DNA of 64,000 bases, from positions 2,774,501-2,838,500 of the forward strand of contig NZ_CP012184.1 in assembly GCF_001420995.1 (NCBI RefSeq). Reading direction: 5' to 3'. Both the position numbers and the translations under genes were made by a program. The notes beneath the pieces are model-generated. The model searched no databases and had not been told where the DNA came from. It was given only the letters and a program-made list of their open reading frames with translations. How positions within the stretch are numbered: the first letter of the stretch is position 1; the number at the start of each line of letters is the position of its first letter. Shown here one piece after another: positions 8,545 to 17,025 of the stretch. This stretch comes from Pseudonocardia sp. EC080619-01. Its GTDB lineage: Bacteria; Actinomycetota; Actinomycetes; Mycobacteriales; Pseudonocardiaceae.

Positions 8545-9296
8545 CGTTCCGGGGTGGCGTCGAGGACGCGCACGGTGTCGACGAGCCGGTAGCCGTCACC
8601 GGCCCGGAACGGCTCCAGGGCGTCCAGCAGCGCCGTCCGGACGGCCGCCGGTCCCGCCGAGCGGGCCGCGTGCCGGCCCGGGCCGGACTCCAGGACCCCG
8701 GCGACGAGGTCGTCGGCGTCCGGGTGGTCCGCCGGCACCCGGACGACGCCGATCTCCCGCACCGCGAGCCCGGCGAGGCCGGCGAGCCTCGCCAGCCGCT
8801 CCGGGTCGGTCAGCGGCGGGGCCCCGGTGCCGCTGCGGTCCGGGCCGGGCGGCCGATCCTGGCGGGGTGCGGGGGCCGCGTCGGTGAGCGGAGCGAGCGC
8901 CGCACCGATCACCGCCGCGTCGCACTCGTCGGGGGTGCCCCAGACGGTGGCCCGCACCGTCCCGCCGGGTGCGCACACCCGCCCGGCCTCCCGGAGCGCC
9001 TGCACCGGGTTCGTCAGGTGCTCGAGCACCTGGACCAGGGTGACCAGGTCGAACGCGTCGTCGTCGAACGGGAGCTCGTGCGCGTCGGCGACGGTCAGCG
9101 CGGCCGACGGCGCGCCCCGCTCCGCCATCGCGAGGGCCCGCCGCTCGACGTCCACGCCGGACACGACGAGGCCGTCGCCCGCGGCGCGGGCGAGCAGGCC
9201 GCCGGCGCCGCAGCCGACGTCGAGCAGCCGGGCGCCGGGGCCCGCGCCCGCCAGCACACGGTCGTGCAACGGGGAGGCGGCGGCAGCGGTGCTCAC
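8538..9296 (-). CDS. Class I SAM-dependent methyltransferase
   Basis: 252 residues, GTG start. Motif I is LLDVGCGAGGLLARA (residues 20-35), followed by SGVDVERRALAMAE, ADAHELPFDDDAFDLVTLVQVLEHL and GRVCAPGGTVRATVWG, the standard order of a UbiE/methyltransferase-11 domain. Residues 165-250 are a variable cap that would choose the acceptor. The acceptor is unknown; no biosynthetic partner is adjacent. The downstream stop is embedded in a hairpin shared with the convergent gene. Confidence 0.85.
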   Translation of the reverse strand: MSTAAAASPLHDRVLAGAGPGARLLDVGCGAGGLLARAAGDGLVVSGVDVERRALAMAERGAPSAALTVADAHELPFDDDAFDLVTLVQVLEHLTNPVQALREAGRVCAPGGTVRATVWGTPDECDAAVIGAALAPLTDAAPAPRQDRPPGPDRSGTGAPPLTDPERLARLAGLAGLAVREIGVVRVPADHPDADDLVAGVLESGPGRHAARSAGPAAVRTALLDALEPFRAGDGYRLVDTVRVLDATPERT

Positions 9297-9309
9297 ACCG
9301 GAGAGGATC

Positions 9310-9651
9310 TCACTTCGGCGGCAGGGTCCGCACGAACCCGGCGCCCTCCGCCACCCATCCGGCCAGCTCCGGGCCGTCGAGGTCGTCGACGTCCGGCTCG
9401 CCCGCCACCCGCAGCCAGCCGGCCGTCTCGCGGCCGCTCATCACCATGCGCGAGGCCCCGCGGCGGGTCAGCAGCTCGGCGGACCGCGCCGGGTCCACCC
9501 GCACCATCAGGCCGCCGCTCCCGCTGGCGGCGACGGCCATGTGGCCGTCGAGCAGGAAGGCGAGGCCGCCGAACATGCGCCGCTCGGTGAGCCCGGGCTC
9601 GTCCGCGAGCAGGGTGCGGATGCGGGCGGCGAGCCCCTCGTCGTAGGCCAC
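9310..9651 (-). CDS. TfoX/Sxy N-terminal-domain protein
   Basis: 113 residues, GTG start, one domain. RIRTLLADEPGLTERRMFGGLAFLLDG is the family signature, followed by MVRVDPARSAELL and a C-terminal WLRVAGE-containing strand. In gamma-proteobacteria Sxy controls competence, but stand-alone actinobacterial copies are uncharacterised and no competence role is implied. It ends 13 bases from the methyltransferase start and may be co-transcribed with it. Confidence 0.8.
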   Translation of the reverse strand: MAYDEGLAARIRTLLADEPGLTERRMFGGLAFLLDGHMAVAASGSGGLMVRVDPARSAELLTRRGASRMVMSGRETAGWLRVAGEPDVDDLDGPELAGWVAEGAGFVRTLPPK

Positions 9652-9691
9652 CCGACGAGTATGTGCCCGGCCGGGGTCGTGCGGGGAGGTC

Positions 9692-10834
9692 TCAGCGTCC
9701 CCAGAGGTCCTCCGCGACCGAGACGATCAACTCCAGCTTCCGCCGCTGGTCGTCGACGGTGAGCTCGTTGCCCTCGACGGTGGAGGAGAAGCCGCACTGC
9801 GGGGACAGGCAGAGCTGGTCCAGCGGCACGTACCGGGCGGCCTCATCGATCCGCCGCTTCAGCACGTCCGGGTCCTCCAGGGCACCGGTCTTGGTCGTCA
9901 CCAGCCCCAGCACCACCTGCTTGCCGGCCGGGACGAACCGCAGCGGCGCGAACGTGCCGGAGCGCTCGTCGTCGAACTCGCAGAAGAAGCCGTCGACCTC
10001 CAGCCCGCCGAACAGTGCCTCGGCGACGTGGTCGTAGCCGCCCTCGGCCGCCCAGGACGACCGGTAGTTCCCGCGGCACATGTGCGTGGTGACGGCCAGG
10101 TCCGCGGGACGGCCGGCGATCGCCGCGTTGATCTGGCGGATGTAGCGCAGGTGCTGGGTGTCCGGGTCGTCGCCCTTCTCCGCCAGCTGCTCGCGGTGCG
10201 CCGGGTCGTTGAGGTAGGCCAGCGCGGTGTCGTCGAGCTGCAGGTAGCGGCAGCCGCGGTCGTACATCGCGGCGAGCTGGTGGGCGTAGGCACCGGAGAG
10301 GTCCGCCCAGAACTCCTCGATGTCGGGGTAGACGTCGGAGGAGATCACGGCCCGGCCGCCACGGGCGTAGACCATGCTCGGCGAGGGGATAGTCAGTTTC
10401 GGCGTCGCCGTGGTGACCTGCGACGCGAGGAAGTCGAAGGCGGTGCCGAAGATCGGCTCGTCGAGCCCCACCTTCCCGTCGACCGCCATCCCGGCCGAGG
10501 TGAAGTTGTTCTGCCCGGTGGCATTGCGCATCGCCACCTCGACCTTCCCGGAGGTCCGGGAGACGCCGCCGAGGGCGTAGATGAAGTCCATGTGCCACGA
10601 CGTGCGGCGGAACTCGCCGTCGGTCGCGGAGCGGAGACCGACCGACTCCTGCAGCGCGACGACGTCGGCGATCGCGGAGTCCTCGGCGGCACGCAGACCG
10701 GCGGCGTCGAGCTCACCGGCGGCGTGCCGCTCCCGGGCGGCGAGCAGGGCCGGCGGCCGCAGCAGGCTGCCGACGTGGTCGGCGCGGAACGGCGGGACCG
10801 TGCGGACGAGTTCGGACTGCGCTGTCTCCGGCAT
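9692..10834 (-). CDS. MetE C-terminal-like (cobalamin-independent methionine synthase II family) protein
   Basis: 380 residues. FRADHVGSLLRPPALLAARE at the N terminus, YLQLDDTALAYL mid-protein, HMCRGNYRSSW and the late SPQCGFSS are the marks of the single-domain YxjG/MetE-C family. HMC and QCG carry the presumed zinc ligands. Full MetE is about twice as long; this form lacks the N-terminal folate domain. Such proteins transfer methyl groups to thiols, but few have a proven substrate, so methionine synthesis is not assured. No B12 or SAM riboswitch is seen in the 60 bases upstream. Confidence 0.82.
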   Translation of the reverse strand: MPETAQSELVRTVPPFRADHVGSLLRPPALLAARERHAAGELDAAGLRAAEDSAIADVVALQESVGLRSATDGEFRRTSWHMDFIYALGGVSRTSGKVEVAMRNATGQNNFTSAGMAVDGKVGLDEPIFGTAFDFLASQVTTATPKLTIPSPSMVYARGGRAVISSDVYPDIEEFWADLSGAYAHQLAAMYDRGCRYLQLDDTALAYLNDPAHREQLAEKGDDPDTQHLRYIRQINAAIAGRPADLAVTTHMCRGNYRSSWAAEGGYDHVAEALFGGLEVDGFFCEFDDERSGTFAPLRFVPAGKQVVLGLVTTKTGALEDPDVLKRRIDEAARYVPLDQLCLSPQCGFSSTVEGNELTVDDQRRKLELIVSVAEDLWGR

Positions 10835-10894
10835 GCGCCCGAAGGTATCGCCGCGCGTGCATGTCCGCCGACCGCGCTTCCGGAGGGCGGAACG

Positions 10895-11674
10895 TCAGCG
10901 GGCCCGCCAGACCGGCGCCCGCCGCTCCCGCGCCGCCGCCGCTCCCTCCGCCGCGTCCTCGGTGGCGCCCACGACCCGGCGCATCGTCTCGCCGAACCGG
11001 ATGGCCTCCGTCGTGCCCATCTCGGGCCCCCGCACCGCCATCTCCTTGATCGCGCGCTGGGCGAGCGGGGCACCCGCGGTGAGCCGCTCCGCCAGGCCGC
11101 GCGCCTCCTCCATCAGGGACTCCCCGGGGACGACGCGGCCGGCCAGCCCGATCTCCCGCGCCCGGTGGGCGTCGATCGTCTCCCCCGTCATCAGCAGCTC
11201 CATCGCGGCCTGCCGGTCGATCATCCTGGGCAGCCGCAGTGCGCCGACGATCGTCGGCACGCCGAGCCGCACCTCGGGGAAGCAGAACGTCGCCTCCTCC
11301 GCAGCGATGACGAAGTCGCACCAGGTCAGCAGGGTGACCCCGTAGCCGACGGCGGCGCCGTTCACCGCAGCGACGATCGGCTTGAAGATCTCCCAGCCGC
11401 TCTCCAGCGAGTTCACGGTCGGGCGTTCCCAGAAGCTCCCGGGGAAGTCGCCGGCCGGGTTGCCGGTGGTCGAGCGCAGGTCCGCCCCGGCGCAGAACGC
11501 CTGCCCCGCGCCGGTCACGATCGCCACCCACGCGTCGTCGTCGGTGCGGAACCGGTCCCAGGCCGCGTTGATCGAGCGGCGCATGTCGCCGTCGATCGCG
11601 TTGCGCTTCTCCGGCCGGTCGTAGGTGATCGTCACGACGTGCCCGTCCCGCTCGTAGCGGACCCCATCAGCCAT
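10895..11674 (-). CDS. Enoyl-CoA hydratase/isomerase family protein (crotonase fold)
   Basis: 259 residues from ATG at 11674 (MADGVRYERDGHVVTITYDRP). The oxyanion-hole regions are FCAGADLRS and AAVNGAAVGYG. The glutamate of the FCFPEVRLG segment is kept, while the other catalytic glutamate position (E in the usual GGGxEL) reads GYGVTLL, without an acid. That suggests an isomerase, hydrolase or other crotonase reaction rather than ordinary hydration. C-terminal segment contains ERRAPVWRAR. Its neighbour upstream is the IclR regulator on the same strand, 59 bases away, which may control it. Confidence 0.82.
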   Translation of the reverse strand: MADGVRYERDGHVVTITYDRPEKRNAIDGDMRRSINAAWDRFRTDDDAWVAIVTGAGQAFCAGADLRSTTGNPAGDFPGSFWERPTVNSLESGWEIFKPIVAAVNGAAVGYGVTLLTWCDFVIAAEEATFCFPEVRLGVPTIVGALRLPRMIDRQAAMELLMTGETIDAHRAREIGLAGRVVPGESLMEEARGLAERLTAGAPLAQRAIKEMAVRGPEMGTTEAIRFGETMRRVVGATEDAAEGAAAARERRAPVWRAR

Positions 11675-11733
11675 CCGGCCATCCTGGCGGGACCGGCGCG
11701 GGCGGGCACCCCGGCAGTGCGGTCCGGGGCCGC

Positions 11734-12567
11734 TCAGCCCGGCGCGGCGAGGGGCGTCGCGGCAGCGAGGTGGCGGGCCAGCGGACCGGCCGCCTCCCGG
11801 ACGGCCTGCTCCAGCTGCCACCGCCGGCCGGCGAAGTCCGCCCGGCTGACGACCACACCGAGCGCCGCCGTGCCGTCCCCGGACGGGACCGCGACGGCCA
11901 GCCCGGCCCGGCCACGGGCGTGCTCCTCGACCTCCACGGCGACGCCCGCCGAGCGCACCCGCAGCAGGTCCCGGTCGAGGAGCCTGCGGTCGGTCAGCGT
12001 GTGCGGGGTCAGCGCGCCGAGCGGGCCGGCGCCGAGCACCTCCGCGAGCCGTCCGGCGTCCAGCCCCGCGAGCAGTGCCTTCCCGGGTGCGGTGGCGTGC
12101 GCGGGGACGGGCTCGCCCGGCATCGCCCCCGGTCCGGGGTGCGCGGCGCACGTCTCGCTGTGCGCGACCACGACGTCGCCCGCCCGCAGCACGGCCAGCA
12201 CGGCGGCCGCCCCGACCCGGACGTGCAGGTCGGCGAGGATCTCCCGGGCAGGCGCCGGCGGCACGATCCGGTCGGTCATCCCGCGGTAGAGCCCGACGAC
12301 CCGGTAACCGAGGCCGTAGCCGCGCACCGCGTGCAGCCGGACGAGGTAGCCCTCCTCGACGAGCGTGCCGAGCACCCGGTACGTCGTCGGGAGGGGCAGG
12401 TCGAGGCGGCGGGCGAGCGCCTTCGCGGTCACCCCGTCGCCGATCTCGGCGACGGACTCCAGCACCCGCAGCGCACGCCGCAGCGCGGTGCCGGCCGTTC
12501 CGCCGGGGACACCGGTGCCGTCCTCACCCGCCACCCGCCTAGTGTCGCCGCCGGACACGACGGGCAC
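11734..12567 (-). CDS. IclR-family transcriptional regulator
   Basis: Up to 277 residues; a GTG at 12534 giving VAGEDGTGV is an alternative start. Residues 27-90 are the winged helix (ALRVLESVAEIGDGVTAKAL, LPLPTTYRVLGTLVEEGYLV). The rest is the IclR effector domain, with HATAPGKALLAGLD and the late VEEHARGRAGLAVAV motif that lines the ligand pocket. IclR proteins sense small acids or aromatic metabolites. Candidate targets are the crotonase gene just downstream and the divergent kinase-like gene 17 bases away. Confidence 0.88.
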   Translation of the reverse strand: MPVVSGGDTRRVAGEDGTGVPGGTAGTALRRALRVLESVAEIGDGVTAKALARRLDLPLPTTYRVLGTLVEEGYLVRLHAVRGYGLGYRVVGLYRGMTDRIVPPAPAREILADLHVRVGAAAVLAVLRAGDVVVAHSETCAAHPGPGAMPGEPVPAHATAPGKALLAGLDAGRLAEVLGAGPLGALTPHTLTDRRLLDRDLLRVRSAGVAVEVEEHARGRAGLAVAVPSGDGTAALGVVVSRADFAGRRWQLEQAVREAAGPLARHLAAATPLAAPG

Positions 12568-12584
12568 CAGCGGACGGAGGACGC

Positions 12585-13211
12585 GTGGCGGGTGGGTTCC
12601 GGCCGACGGACCGCGACGGGCTCGCCGCCCACCTCGCGGAGCGGATCACCGCCGTGCCCGGACGGCTGCGGGTCGTCGTCGACGGCCCTCCGCCCACCGG
12701 GCCGGTCGAGCTGGCACGCGTCGTCGCCGGCCTGCTCCGGGACCGGGGCCGGGACGCGCTCGCCGTCGACGCCGACGACTTCCTGCGGCCCGCATCGGTC
12801 CGCCTGGAGTTCGGCCGGACCGATCCCGCCATGTTCCTCGACGGGTGGCTGGACGAGCCGGCCCTGCGCCGCGAGGTGCTGGGGCCGATCGCCCCGGAAG
12901 GCAGCGGATCGGTGCTGCCCCGGCTGCGGGACGTGCACCGGGACCGCGCGTTCCGCGACGAACCGGTACCGCTCGGCGCAAGCGGTGTCGTCCTGCTCGG
13001 CGGTGGCCGGCTGCTGGGACGAGGCCTCCCCGCTGATCTGACGGTCCACCTGCGGATGGGACGGGCCGCCCTGGAGCGCCGGCTGTCGCCGGATCTCGCC
13101 TGGACCGCGGCCGCCTACACCCGGTACGAGGAGGAGGGCGATCCCGGCGCGTACGCGGACGTGCTCGCGATGGCCGACCATCCGGAGCGTCCCGCTGTAC
13201 GTGACCGCTAG
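12585..13211 (+). CDS. Uridine-kinase-like protein with degenerate P-loop
   Basis: 208 residues, GTG start with CGGAGGA upstream. The layout is that of the actinobacterial uridine kinase-like family: LRVVVDGPPPTGPVELARVVAGLL at the P-loop position, VDADDFLRPASVRLEFG (the substrate DDF motif), FLDGWLDEPALRREVLGP and a C-terminal YTRYEEEGDP. In active members the loop is GxxGxGKS/T; here the residues are GPPPTGPVEL, lacking the Gly-Lys-Ser/Thr. Phosphate binding should be impaired, so the protein may be catalytically dead or regulatory. Followed by a 119-base spacer to the tRNA. Confidence 0.7.
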   Translation: MAGGFRPTDRDGLAAHLAERITAVPGRLRVVVDGPPPTGPVELARVVAGLLRDRGRDALAVDADDFLRPASVRLEFGRTDPAMFLDGWLDEPALRREVLGPIAPEGSGSVLPRLRDVHRDRAFRDEPVPLGASGVVLLGGGRLLGRGLPADLTVHLRMGRAALERRLSPDLAWTAAAYTRYEEEGDPGAYADVLAMADHPERPAVRDR

Positions 13212-13330
13212 GCGCCGGACGGTGACCGACATGCGTGCGCCACACCGGAACGGGTGACAATGGATACCGATCGCGCGATGGCGACGGTGACCCTCGGGGA
13301 GGAAGAATCTCCACCGGAGGTGAGAAGTTG

Positions 13331-13416
13331 TGGTGGGCGAGGAGGGAGTTGAACCCTCACGTCCTTTCGGACACACGGACCTGAACCGTGCGCGTCTGCC
13401 ATTCCGCCACTCGCCC
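13331..13416 (-). tRNA. tRNA-Leu, anticodon CAG
   Basis: An 86-base class II tRNA including an encoded 3' CCA. Acceptor arms GGGCGAG and CTCGCCC pair perfectly; the anticodon stem CACGG/CCGTG encloses loop TTCAGGT with CAG; a long variable arm and GGTTCAACTCC T-loop follow. In Mycobacterium tuberculosis the equivalent tRNA-Leu also sits beside fhaA, so this is conserved synteny. Confidence 0.96.
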
Positions 13417-13659
13417 GGAGCGACAGGAAGAAAGTTAGCACCCCGCCGCGGACCCGTTCGCAGGGGGGGTCCCCGCCGGCCGCCGGCCGGTGCCGGGGGG
13501 TGCGCGGGACCGGCCGGACGGGTAGATCGGAGAGGGCACGGGTGACCAGCGGACGGCGACGGCGTGGGCCGTTCGGTCGGGCGCCGCCGGGGCCGCGGGT
13601 TAGCACAGATACCATCGGTCGCACATCACCGACACGCCGATGCGGACGGAGGAGATCAT

Positions 13660-14973
13660 TTGGGCCGCGTGGATCGCTTCGAGCGCCGATTGCAGGGGTT
13701 CGTGGGCGACGCCTTCGCGCGGGTCTTCGGAGGCAGTGTCGTCCCACAGGAAGTCGCACAGGCACTGCTGAGGGAAGCCGAGGACCACGTCGAGCAGCTC
13801 GCCGGAGGTCGCCTGTTGGCGCCCAACCGGTACACCGTTCTGCTCAGTCCCAGCGATCTCGACCGGATGGCGGGCGACGAGGACGGGGTCGTCCGATCCC
13901 TCTCGTCGCACGTGGCGAAGGAACTCACCGACCAGGGCTGGGACACCTACGGTGAGGTCGTAGTCTTCCTGGAGCGCTCCGAGGCGCTGCACACGGGACA
14001 ATTCCGCACCCGCTCCGCTGTCGATCCCGACGCTTCCCGTCGGGCCGCCACCAGAGCACGCACCGCAGGAGAAGCACCCATGAGCCAGCAACCGGGCCAC
14101 CCCGAGGAGAACGGGCAGTACGGGTACGACCGTGGCGCCCCCGGCGGGTACGGCCAGCAGACCTACGCGCCTCCGGGGTACGACCAGGAGCAGGGTCAGC
14201 AGGGCTACGGCCAGCAGCAGGGCGGGTACGACCAGTACGGCCAGCCGCAGGGCGGGTACGGACAGCCCCAGGGCTACGACCAGTACGGCCAGCCCCAGGG
14301 CGGCTACGCGCAGCCCCAGGGCTACGACCAGTACGGCCAGCCCGCCTACGGGCAGCCGCCGCAGGGCTACGGCCAGCCGCAGCAGGGCTACGCGGACCCG
14401 AACCAGGGCTACGGCGGATACCCGCAGCAGCAGCCCGGCTACCCGCAGCAGGGCTACGACCAGGGCTACGACGGCTACGGCCAGCCCCAGGGCTACGGCC
14501 AGCCGCAGGGCTACGCCCAGCCCGGCGGGTACCCGCAGCAGGGCTACGACCAGGGCTACGACGGCTACGGCCAGCCCCAGGGTTACGGCCAGCCGCAGGG
14601 CTACGGCCAGCCCCAGGGCGGGTACGACCAGGGCTACGACGGCCAGGGTTACGGCGGCCAGGGCGGCTGGGGCGCACCGGTGCAGCTCACCGCGATGCTG
14701 ATCCTGGACGACGGGTCGAACCGCAACTACCAGCTGGTCGAGGGCACCCACGTCATCGGCCGCGGTCAGGACTCCCAGTTCCGCCTCCCGGACACCGGCG
14801 TCTCCCGCCGGCACCTCGAGGTCACCTGGGACGGCCAGGTCGCGACCCTGAACGACCTGGGCTCGACCAACGGCACCACGGTGAACAACTCGCCGGTGCA
14901 GTCGTGCCAGCTCACCGACGGCGACGTGATCCGCGTGGGTCACTCCAGCCTGGTGTTCCGGACCCAGGGCTGA
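13660..14973 (+). CDS. fhaA: FhaA: FHA-domain protein with DUF3662 domain and long GYGQPQ linker
   Basis: 437 residues. TTG at 13660 is chosen: GGAGGAG lies nine bases upstream and the protein then starts [18 protein letters not shown], matching FhaA_N. Residues 1-120 are the DUF3662 domain. Residues 140-335 are a low-complexity linker of Gly, Tyr, Gln, Pro and Asp. Residues 345-435 are the FHA domain with [17 protein letters not shown] and GSTNGT, which binds phosphothreonine. In mycobacteria FhaA binds the phosphorylated pseudokinase MviN and restrains peptidoglycan synthesis. First gene of the kinase/cell-wall operon; the 243 bases upstream back to the tRNA should hold its promoter, but I could not fix a -10 element. 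Confidence 0.93.
   Translation: MGRVDRFERRLQGFVGDAFARVFGGSVVPQEVAQALLREAEDHVEQLAGGRLLAPNRYTVLLSPSDLDRMAGDEDGVVRSLSSHVAKELTDQGWDTYGEVVVFLERSEALHTGQFRTRSAVDPDASRRAATRARTAGEAPMSQQPGHPEENGQYGYDRGAPGGYGQQTYAPPGYDQEQGQQGYGQQQGGYDQYGQPQGGYGQPQGYDQYGQPQGGYAQPQGYDQYGQPAYGQPPQGYGQPQQGYADPNQGYGGYPQQQPGYPQQGYDQGYDGYGQPQGYGQPQGYAQPGGYPQQGYDQGYDGYGQPQGYGQPQGYGQPQGGYDQGYDGQGYGGQGGWGAPVQLTAMLILDDGSNRNYQLVEGTHVIGRGQDSQFRLPDTGVSRRHLEVTWDGQVATLNDLGSTNGTTVNNSPVQSCQLTDGDVIRVGHSSLVFRTQG
14105..14676 (+). repeat. In-frame low-complexity repeat coding the FhaA linker
   Basis: Degenerate in-frame units coding [17 protein letters not shown] and GYDQGYDG. A near-perfect direct repeat of period 90 bases begins at 14441 and 14531 (first 80 bases almost identical, one difference seen near 14583), suggesting recent unequal exchange or slippage. 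Confidence 0.85.
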
Positions 14974-15081
14974 GCCCGCTCGGGCGACAGGTCAGACTGG
15001 ACGGGACATGACGGTCCGTCCGCCCGGCCCCGATCCGGGTGGGCGGACCGTGCAGGCGGACGAGAAGGGCGAGCAGGCGAA

Positions 15082-15552
15082 GTGCCGGAACTGGTGCTGC
15101 AGCTGACCAGAGGTGGCTTTCTGGCCCTTCTCTGGCTGTTCGTCCTGCTCGCACTGCAGGTGGTCCGCTCGGACCTCTACACCGCCTCCGGGCTCAAGGG
15201 CGCCGTGCCCGGCCGGTCGGGAGGCAAGGCCCCCCGTGCCCGTGGCGCAGGCCGCGGGAAGGTGGCCCGCCAGCTGCTCGTCACCCAGGGCCCGCTGACC
15301 GGCAGCCGGATCACCCTGGACTCGCGGCCGATCCTCATCGGCCGCGCGGACGACTCCACCCTCAAGCTCGACGACGACTACGCATCCACCCGGCACGCCC
15401 GCATCTCCCAGCAGGGAGACGAGTGGTACGTCGAGGATCTCGGGTCGACGAACGGCACCTATCTCGAACGTAATAAGGTCACCGGGCCCACCCGGGTCCC
15501 GTTGGGGACGCCGGTCCGCATCGGCAAGACGGTGATCGAGCTGCGATCGTGA
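15082..15552 (+). CDS. fhaB: FhaB: membrane-anchored FHA-domain protein
   Basis: 156 residues, GTG start. Residues 11-28 (GGFLALLWLFVLLALQVV) form one membrane span. Residues 74-152 are an FHA domain with LIGRADDSTLKL, STRHARISQ and [15 protein letters not shown], all phosphothreonine-binding positions present. In mycobacteria this protein (FhaB/FipA) binds FtsZ and FtsQ after kinase phosphorylation and helps division under stress. It lies between fhaA and pstP, as in the conserved order, 108 bases after fhaA and 123 before pstP. Confidence 0.93.
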   Translation: MPELVLQLTRGGFLALLWLFVLLALQVVRSDLYTASGLKGAVPGRSGGKAPRARGAGRGKVARQLLVTQGPLTGSRITLDSRPILIGRADDSTLKLDDDYASTRHARISQQGDEWYVEDLGSTNGTYLERNKVTGPTRVPLGTPVRIGKTVIELRS

Positions 15553-15675
15553 CGGCCCTGGACCGACCATGACCACCACGCCGCGACCGCCCGCTCCCCC
15601 GGTGCCGCGGCCGCTCGACCGGTCCCGCGGCGCGGGATCGCCCCGACGTGCCCCGACCGAAGCCGGAGCCGCCCC

Positions 15676-17025
15676 GTGACACTGGTGCTGCGCTACTCGG
15701 CCCGCAGTGACCGCGGACTGGTCCGGCAGAACAACCAGGACGCCGTCTACGCCGGCCCCCGACTGCTCGCCCTCGCCGACGGCATGGGTGGGCACGCCGC
15801 CGGCGAGGTCGCCTCGTCCCTGGTGATCTCCGCACTGGCCCCGCTCGACGACGACGTTCCCGGCGACGACCTGCTCGCCGAGCTCCGCGACGCGACCCAC
15901 GAGGGCAACGACGCGATCTCCCGGCACGTCGCCGACGCCCCCGATCTCGAGGGCATGGGCACCACGCTGACCGCCATCCTCTTCGCGGGGTCGCGGCTGG
16001 GCATGGTGCACGTCGGCGACTCGCGGTGCTACCAGCTGCGCGGCGGTGAGTTCGCCCAGATCACGAAGGACGACACGTTCGTCCAGTCGCTGATCGACGA
16101 GGGGCGGATCACCGAGGAGGAGGCGCACACGCACCCGCAGCGCTCGCTGCTGCTGCGCGCCATCACCGGGCAGGACGTCGACCCCTCGCTGTCGATCCGC
16201 GAGTCCCGCGCCGGCGACCGCTTCCTGCTCTGCTCGGACGGGCTCTCCGGCCCGGTCAGCGACGAGACCCTGCAGCAGACGCTGGAGGACTACGCCGACC
16301 CGCGCGAGTGCGCCGACCGGCTGATCGAGCTCGCGCTGCGTGGTGGCGGGCCCGACAACATCACGTGCATCGTGGCGGACGTGGTGGACGTGGACTACGC
16401 CGACGACGCGCCGATCATCGGTGGGTCGGCCGGGCGGAGCCCCCGCGCGGGCGACGGCGACTACCGGCACGACGAGCGTGCCCCGCACACCTCCGCGCAG
16501 CGGGCCGCGGCGACCACCCTGCCCCGCACCGAGCCGGTGCGGCTCGAACCCGACCGGACCGGGTCCGACGGGCGCCGGCGCGGGCTGCGGCCCGTGCTCG
16601 CGCTGCTCGGCGTGCTCGTGGTGCTGGTGGCCGGCGTCTTCGTCGCCCGGGCACTGGTGCTCCAGCAGTACTACGTGGGCGTGGACCAGAACCAGGTCGC
16701 GATCTACCAGGGCGTGCGCGGGAACGTGCTCGGGGTCCCGCTGCAGCGGGTCGCCGAGCGCTCCGACATCGACCTCGACGACCTCCCGCAGTCGGTGCGC
16801 ACCCAGGTCGCCGGCGGGATCGTCTCCGACGACGGCGACACCGGCGCCCGCGACACCGTGGACCGGCTGCGCGAGCAGATGCTGCCACTGTGCTCGACGC
16901 TGAACCCGCCCCCGGCGCCGCCCGTGGTCGCGCCGCCCGCCGTGCCCGGCGGACCCCCGGTGACCACCACACCGCTGCCGACCATGACCCCGGACCCGGG
17001 CCGCAACTGCCGGCTCGACAGCTGA
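15676..17025 (+). CDS. pstP: PstP: PP2C-type Ser/Thr protein phosphatase
   Basis: 449 residues, GTG start. Residues 1-240 are the PP2C domain: SARSDRGLVRQNNQDA, LLALADGMGGHAAGE (metal-binding Asp and Gly), HVGDSRCYQLR, DRFLLCSDGLSG and GGGPDNITCIVADV. A cytoplasmic linker of about 60 residues precedes a membrane span near residues 303-327, and an extracellular Pro-rich tail ends the protein. PstP removes phosphate from PknA, PknB and their targets and is the single PP2C of the pathway. Its stop shares a base with the rodA start (TGATG), so translation is probably coupled. Confidence 0.95.
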   Translation: MTLVLRYSARSDRGLVRQNNQDAVYAGPRLLALADGMGGHAAGEVASSLVISALAPLDDDVPGDDLLAELRDATHEGNDAISRHVADAPDLEGMGTTLTAILFAGSRLGMVHVGDSRCYQLRGGEFAQITKDDTFVQSLIDEGRITEEEAHTHPQRSLLLRAITGQDVDPSLSIRESRAGDRFLLCSDGLSGPVSDETLQQTLEDYADPRECADRLIELALRGGGPDNITCIVADVVDVDYADDAPIIGGSAGRSPRAGDGDYRHDERAPHTSAQRAAATTLPRTEPVRLEPDRTGSDGRRRGLRPVLALLGVLVVLVAGVFVARALVLQQYYVGVDQNQVAIYQGVRGNVLGVPLQRVAERSDIDLDDLPQSVRTQVAGGIVSDDGDTGARDTVDRLREQMLPLCSTLNPPPAPPVVAPPAVPGGPPVTTTPLPTMTPDPGRNCRLDS

